The translations under genes and the position numbers were made by a program. A stretch of 64,000 nt of DNA from Bacteroidota bacterium (lineage in GTDB: Bacteria > Bacteroidota > Bacteroidia > Bacteroidales > CAIXZF01). The DNA lies in assembly GCA_022709385.1 (NCBI GenBank), contig JAKLIX010000001.1, positions 248,001-312,000 on the forward strand, given 5' to 3'. Position 1 is the first letter of the stretch. Each line of letters begins with the position of its first letter. This document shows, one piece after another, positions 60,122 through 64,000 of this stretch. The notes below the pieces were generated by a model. That model was not told the origin of the DNA, ran no database searches, and saw only the letters and a program-made list of their open reading frames with translations.

Positions 60122-60991
60122 CTAGAGGATGTTGCCGAGTTGTTCCCTGATTTTTTCCAGTTCGTCTTTCATCAGTACAACAAGCTTTTGGATATCAGCA
60201 TCATAAGCCTTGGATCCCAGGGTGTTGATCTCTCTTCCAATCTCCTGGCAGATGAAGCCGAGTTTCCTTCCCTGTTCGGTTTCGTTTTGCATACATTGTT
60301 TAAAAAAAGCCAGGTGCTGGGCCAGGCGGACTTTCTCCTCAGTGAAATCAAATTTCTCGAGGTAGAAGATCATTTCCTGTTCCAGTCGTTGCGGATCGGC
60401 AGGTGGCAGAGCCAGGCTGTCAAGTGCGGCCTGCAATTTCTTTTTTTTATCTGCAATTCGCTGGTTTTCAAACTGTTCAACTCTCTCAAGCAACACGCCT
60501 ATCTGGCTGATCCTGACGCTAATGTCGGCTTCCAGTTTGATCCCTTCCGTGCTACGGAAAACGGCCACGGTCTGGCATGCTTCTTTCACCAGGCTGAGGG
60601 CTTCATCACACAGGGCCTGGTTGGCTGTCACGCTGCCGCTCTGTATCACTTCCGGAAAACGCAGCAGCAGCGACAGGGTATCATCTGTGCCTTTGCTTCC
60701 GGCAAGCTCCTCCAGTTCCCTGATCAGGGCCAGGGCCGCACGGGCATTTTCACGGTGGAGGCTGAAACCCTGTTGTCCGTTCCCTTCCAGGTTTACATAT
60801 ATATCAATCTTACCCCTTCCCAGCAGTTCTCCTGCCAGCTGCCGGATCTCCATTTCGATGCCTTTAAAAACAGGGGGGACTTTTACACTGATATCCTGGC
60901 TCTTGGAATTCAGTGACCGGACTTCTGCTTCGAGCCTGGACGTTCCATAAGTGCCTGAGGCTTTACCGTAACCGGTCATGGATTGAAGCAT
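60122..60991 (-). CDS. yicC: YicC-family endoribonuclease
   Basis: A 289-residue protein with the family start MLQSMTGYGKASGTY and the C-terminal block FKQCMQNETEQGRKLGFICQ EIGREINTLGSKA. E. coli YicC is reported to be an endoribonuclease that acts with small-RNA turnover. Its promoter shares an element with glnA; the -7 TATCTTTG (61012-61005 on the minus strand) lies only 13 nt from the ATG. Confidence 0.92.
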   Translation of the reverse strand: MLQSMTGYGKASGTYGTSRLEAEVRSLNSKSQDISVKVPPVFKGIEMEIRQLAGELLGRGKIDIYVNLEGNGQQGFSLHRENARAALALIRELEELAGSKGTDDTLSLLLRFPEVIQSGSVTANQALCDEALSLVKEACQTVAVFRSTEGIKLEADISVRISQIGVLLERVEQFENQRIADKKKKLQAALDSLALPPADPQRLEQEMIFYLEKFDFTEEKVRLAQHLAFFKQCMQNETEQGRKLGFICQEIGREINTLGSKAYDADIQKLVVLMKDELEKIREQLGNIL

Positions 60992-61004
60992 AGGCTTTTT
61001 TCAG

Positions 61005-61063
61005 CAAAGATATGCCATAAGTTGCTTTTACTGAATCTTAGTGAAAATGCGTAGCAATTTTCG
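61005..61063 (-). promoter_or_regulatory. yicC promoter with the element shared with glnA
   Basis: On the minus strand, CGAAAATTGCTACGCATTTT then CACTAAGATTCAGTA (61063-61031) matches the region upstream of glnA (56562-56596) with only three or four differences, followed by the -7 TATCTTTG (61012-61005). Confidence 0.6.
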
Positions 61064-61163
61064 GTGATACTTCTGACCAGCTTTCGCAGACCTGTTAAGA
61101 ATGAGATTAATTTTCTGCTAATTTTGTATTGTCTTTGATGGCATTTGTCAGTCTGTTTTGTAA

Positions 61164-62243
61164 ATGATGGATAATAAGGAATTTCCGGAATACTTCCTGT
61201 TTGACGATCCCATGGCGTTTTATCCCGCCATGCTGAAAGACATTGAGAAGGCACGCACGTATATTTATCTTGAAACTTACCGCTTTGGCAACGACAGCAT
61301 TGGCAGGAAATTTCGCGATGCGCTGACAAAGAAGGCTTATGAGGGTGTGGAGGTCAGGTTGCTGGTCGATTCCTGGGGATCGCAGGTGACGGCCGGTTTT
61401 TTTGCGGATTTTCTCCGGGTGGGAGGTGATGTGCGCTTTTTCCGCAAGATCGTGTTTTCCTTCGATTTTTTTACAAAGAACCACAGACGGAACCATCGCA
61501 AGCTGCTGATCATCGACGACCGCATCGTGTATATGGGCTCAGCCAACATCACGGGCTATTCGCTGAACTGGCGTGAAATGGTGATCCGTTTGACGGGTGG
61601 GATTACCCTTCCGTTCAAGAAGACTTTCCTCGACAGCTGGAAAATCTATAACAAATACATTTTCAATAAACTCTCATATAAAAAAACGATTTACTACAGG
61701 GGTTTCGAGATTATTCAGGACATTCCTTCCATCTATCGCCAGATGATCAAAAAGAAGTATGAAGTCCTGATTCGCGGGGCTGCCAGGGAAGTGATCATTG
61801 AAACGCCGTATTTCGTTCCGGGTTATATTATCAGGAAAGAGCTGATGGAAGCTGCCAGAAGAGGGGTCAGCGTGAAGGTCATCGTACCCATGCACTCTGA
61901 TGTAACCACGGTGGATCTGCTCAGGAGCAAGTACCTTGGCCCATTGCACAAGGCCGGTGTCAGAATCTTTTTTTACACCCTCGATAACCTTCATGCCAAG
62001 TGCATGACGGTCGACGATGAGGTGTTTTCCATAGGTTCATCCAACGTGGATTACCGCAGCTTCAGGTATATGTATGAAATCGCTCTTTTCGGGGGTGATT
62101 CCGAAATCATCGGGCAGATGAATGTTCACCTTGCAAAAACACTGGAAAACTGTGTGGCTTTCAGTTATGAGAAATGGCTGCACCGGCCCAGGATAGAGAA
62201 ATTCTTTGCTTTCTTACTTGTCCCGTTCCGCCACCTCTTTTAG
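61164..62243 (+). CDS. Cardiolipin-synthase-like phospholipase-D protein
   Basis: A 359-residue protein with two HKD sites: NHRKLLIIDDRIVYMGSANI and LHAKCMTVDDEVFSIGSSNV, each with the full HxKx4D plus downstream Asn/Ser. It lacks the N-terminal membrane helices of ClsA and resembles ClsB-type enzymes; it would join phosphatidylglycerol molecules (or PG and PE) at the membrane. I begin at ATG 61164. Confidence 0.88.
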   Translation: MMDNKEFPEYFLFDDPMAFYPAMLKDIEKARTYIYLETYRFGNDSIGRKFRDALTKKAYEGVEVRLLVDSWGSQVTAGFFADFLRVGGDVRFFRKIVFSFDFFTKNHRRNHRKLLIIDDRIVYMGSANITGYSLNWREMVIRLTGGITLPFKKTFLDSWKIYNKYIFNKLSYKKTIYYRGFEIIQDIPSIYRQMIKKKYEVLIRGAAREVIIETPYFVPGYIIRKELMEAARRGVSVKVIVPMHSDVTTVDLLRSKYLGPLHKAGVRIFFYTLDNLHAKCMTVDDEVFSIGSSNVDYRSFRYMYEIALFGGDSEIIGQMNVHLAKTLENCVAFSYEKWLHRPRIEKFFAFLLVPFRHLF

Positions 62244-63149
62244 CCGGTACCTTGTTTTCCTGTTCACAAGCCAAACACCGCTGAAGATCAGCAGGGCTGC
62301 CAGCAGTTTTACTGCCGTGAGTTTTTCTTTTTCGAGGATAATCCCATGGATGGTTGCGATCAGGGGTTGCAGGTAGATGTAGAAACCGACCACCGCCGCA
62401 CTCAGGCGTTGCAGCGAAATGGTCACCAGCAGATAGGCCAGGTAGGTGGTACCGATCACCACATACAGAAAATCAAACCAGATGATGCCGGGGAAAGCCT
62501 TCCAGTTGACCTGCATGGCTGCCGGGAAAGTTAATGGAAAGACCACCACCATGGCGAAAAGGAATGCCCATTTCATTACCGTTATTGGATGGTATTTCAG
62601 CATCACAGGCTTGATCAGCACCAGGTACAGGCTGTAAAAGGTGATGTTGAGCAGGATGAAAACATTGCCCAGGAAAGTATCGGATGAGAAACTGAGCTGC
62701 CTGCCGTTCAGTACGATGAGCAATGCCCCGGCCGCTCCCACTGCGATGCCTGTGAGTTTTGGGGTAGTTACTTTTTCGCGGAGGATCCAGGCGGCAAAGA
62801 CCAGGACTACGATGGGACTGGTTGTGTGCAGGATGGCTGTTTCCACGGGATTGGAGAGTCGCAGGCCGAGGAAGAACAGGTAGGGATTGAGGACCACGCC
62901 CAGCAAACTGCAGAGGGCTATCCTCCAGAGATCCGGAATCTCCACATTCTCTTTTTTCAAAAACAGGGCTGTCAGCCAGAAGAGGCCGGCACTCACCACG
63001 ATGCGGAAAAAAATGATTTGCGCCGGGTTGAGGTAATCCGGCATCAGGGCTTTGGCAATCCAGTAATTAAGGCCGAAAACAAGGCTTGAGGCCAGCAGGG
63101 CAAGATGAGCTTTTGAATTGGGGCCGGTGGGATGCAGGATGATTCTCAA
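62214..63149 (-). CDS. EamA-family (DMT) transporter
   Basis: A 311-residue inner-membrane transporter with about ten membrane segments in two EamA repeats (first around LVFGLNYWIAKALMPDYL, second around ITFYSLYLVLIKPVMLKY). Substrates of the family are metabolites such as amino acids or nucleotides; unknown here. The 3' end overlaps the end of the PLD gene by 30 bp on the opposite strand. Confidence 0.88.
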   Translation of the reverse strand: MRIILHPTGPNSKAHLALLASSLVFGLNYWIAKALMPDYLNPAQIIFFRIVVSAGLFWLTALFLKKENVEIPDLWRIALCSLLGVVLNPYLFFLGLRLSNPVETAILHTTSPIVVLVFAAWILREKVTTPKLTGIAVGAAGALLIVLNGRQLSFSSDTFLGNVFILLNITFYSLYLVLIKPVMLKYHPITVMKWAFLFAMVVVFPLTFPAAMQVNWKAFPGIIWFDFLYVVIGTTYLAYLLVTISLQRLSAAVVGFYIYLQPLIATIHGIILEKEKLTAVKLLAALLIFSGVWLVNRKTRYRLKEVAERDK

Positions 63150-63507
63150 GGCAGCAGTGCTTAGTGGTGCTTATCTGTTCAGACCAGCAAAAGTAAACGG
63201 AATTCCTTAAGTAAGTTTCTACTGAGGATACTGCTTCTGAATGAATTGCGTTTAAGGCACCTTGAGTCTGTAAAAGAATCGTGTGGTAGGTATCGAACCC
63301 GCTCTTGGAACGCCAAACCGAAATAAATATTTATTTTTTGGTGATCTGATAAAATGATGTACCTTTGCACCCTCTTTTAAAGAGATTGTATCTCTGTACC
63401 TTTGCAGGCATTCTGCTGCAGAACGTTTCAAATTACATGTTTCTTTAAGATTGACCGGGCTCGTGCACAAAGCATCTGGAGCCTCATCATCATATATAAA
63501 TAAACAA
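63150..63507 (+). promoter_or_regulatory. Promoter region of the DEAD-box gene
   Basis: A gene-free stretch of 358 bp. A near-ideal Bacteroidota promoter is seen: TTTG at 63337-63340, a 19-nt gap, then TACCTTTG at 63360-63367. A second TACCTTTG lies at 63397-63404, so there may be two start sites. The leader of about 100-140 nt fits the long cold-regulated leaders of DEAD-box helicase genes, but no specific element is recognised. Confidence 0.65.
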
Positions 63508-64000
63508 ATGACATTTTCAAATCTCGGGCTCATTGCACCACTGACTGACGCATTGAGCAGACTGGGCTACAAAGCGCCCACAAAAATCCAGCAGGAAGCC
63601 ATCCCGGTCCTGTTGCAGGGAAAGGACATCTTCGGATGTGCCCGTACGGGAACAGGTAAGACCGCATCTTTTGCCCTTCCGGTCTTACAATTATTGGAAG
63701 AAAACAAGGGCTATGAAAGGAAACCCGTACTGAAAGCACTGGTACTGGCACCTACAAGGGAGCTTGCCCAGCAAATCAGCGCCAGCTTTAAAGACTATGG
63801 TGCGAATCTTTCCCTACAACACACGACAGTTTTTGGTGGTGTGTCGCAGCATGCCCAGGTACAGGCGATCCGCAGGGGCGTGGATATTCTTGTAGCCACT
63901 CCCGGACGGCTTCTAGACCTGGTCGGTCAGAAGGTCATCCGGCTCGACGACATTGCCTTTTTCATCCTGGATGAAGCCGACAGGATGCTGGATATGGGTT
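63508..64000 (+). CDS. DEAD-box RNA helicase (start only, cut by window edge)
   Basis: The first 164 residues of a helicase. Visible motifs: the Q motif (FSNLGL, then GYKAPTKIQQEAIP), Walker A ARTGTGKTASFALP, APTRELAQQI (motif Ia), GG, TPGRLLDL (Ib) and DEAD at the end (FILDEADRMLDMG). It belongs to the RhlE/CsdA-like group used in ribosome assembly or cold adaptation. The rest lies past the right edge. Confidence 0.93.
   Translation, partial: MTFSNLGLIAPLTDALSRLGYKAPTKIQQEAIPVLLQGKDIFGCARTGTGKTASFALPVLQLLEENKGYERKPVLKALVLAPTRELAQQISASFKDYGANLSLQHTTVFGGVSQHAQVQAIRRGVDILVATPGRLLDLVGQKVIRLDDIAFFILDEADRMLDMG

Noticed and set aside
60086-60916. Long plus-strand frame of 276 codons
   Set aside because: It is antisense to yicC, whose protein matches its family over the full length.
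63283-63320. tRNA-like T-arm (GGGTTCGATACC) on the minus strand
   Set aside because: Only the T-arm resembles a tRNA; no seven-base anticodon loop or matching acceptor stem can be built, so at most it is a remnant.

Overview
The window looks like a chromosome segment of an anaerobic Bacteroidota (Bacteroidales-like) bacterium. The signs are promoters of the TAnnTTTG type, almost no Shine-Dalgarno sequences, type IX secretion (T9SS) sorting domains of both A and B type, a PorP/SprF-like protein, an arm-binding-type Bacteroidota integrase, and secreted GH3/GH29 glycosidases. No species can be named from the sequence alone.

Two very different halves meet at a tRNA-Cys gene (41948-42021, minus strand). 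Everything to its left, at least 41.8 kb and running off the left edge, is visibly AT-rich and reads as a genomic island whose tyrosine recombinase (40646-41806) lies next to the tRNA. Everything to its right is more GC-rich and mostly core chromosome.

Island, left to right. (a) 1-2284: a RadC-like gene, a membrane-anchored hypothetical and a hypothetical; the first and third share a copy of a ~140-nt leader with conserved base-pairing. (b) 2414-12946: a probable phage-defence operon of an Xre regulator with two palindromic operator candidates, a PLD-nuclease/SNF2-helicase fusion, an Eco57I-class adenine methyltransferase, an SMC/RecF-like ATPase, and a Fic protein. (c) 12955-13080: four palindromic repeats. 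(d) 13301-29295: two adjacent operons combining a complete branched-chain-type amino-acid ABC importer (LivHMGF plus binding lipoprotein), a B12-type radical SAM protein, a large histidine-kinase-like ATPase, a receiver-domain/PLP amino-acid decarboxylase fusion, a lysyl-tRNA synthetase paralog, a GNAT acetyltransferase and a receiver-domain protein. I know no described system with this set, and it is my main candidate for something new. (e) 29367-40481: a 2218-residue T9SS-secreted repeat protein with its PorP/SprF partner, a secreted papain-like cysteine peptidase and two hypotheticals. The promoters in front of the two operons in (d) and the giant gene in (e) share a GGGAAAACT box at exactly the same distance from the -7 element, so (d) and (e) may be one regulon: import or sense an amino acid, process it, and display surface proteins.

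Chromosome side. 42448-47921 is a secreted GH3/GH29/GH29 glycan-degradation cluster bounded by dispersed repeats. 48156-51512 holds two NifX-like proteins, a DUF5320-like Gly/Arg protein, a CGGC protein and two ferredoxin-fused Mrp/MinD-like ATPases. 51478-55311 holds a corrinoid adenosyltransferase, MeaB, tRNA 2-selenouridine synthase and SelD. Then follow a TerC-family protein, glutamine synthetase, Hsp20, NadD, guanylate kinase, YicC, a cardiolipin-synthase-like PLD protein, an EamA transporter, and the start of a DEAD-box RNA helicase cut by the right edge.
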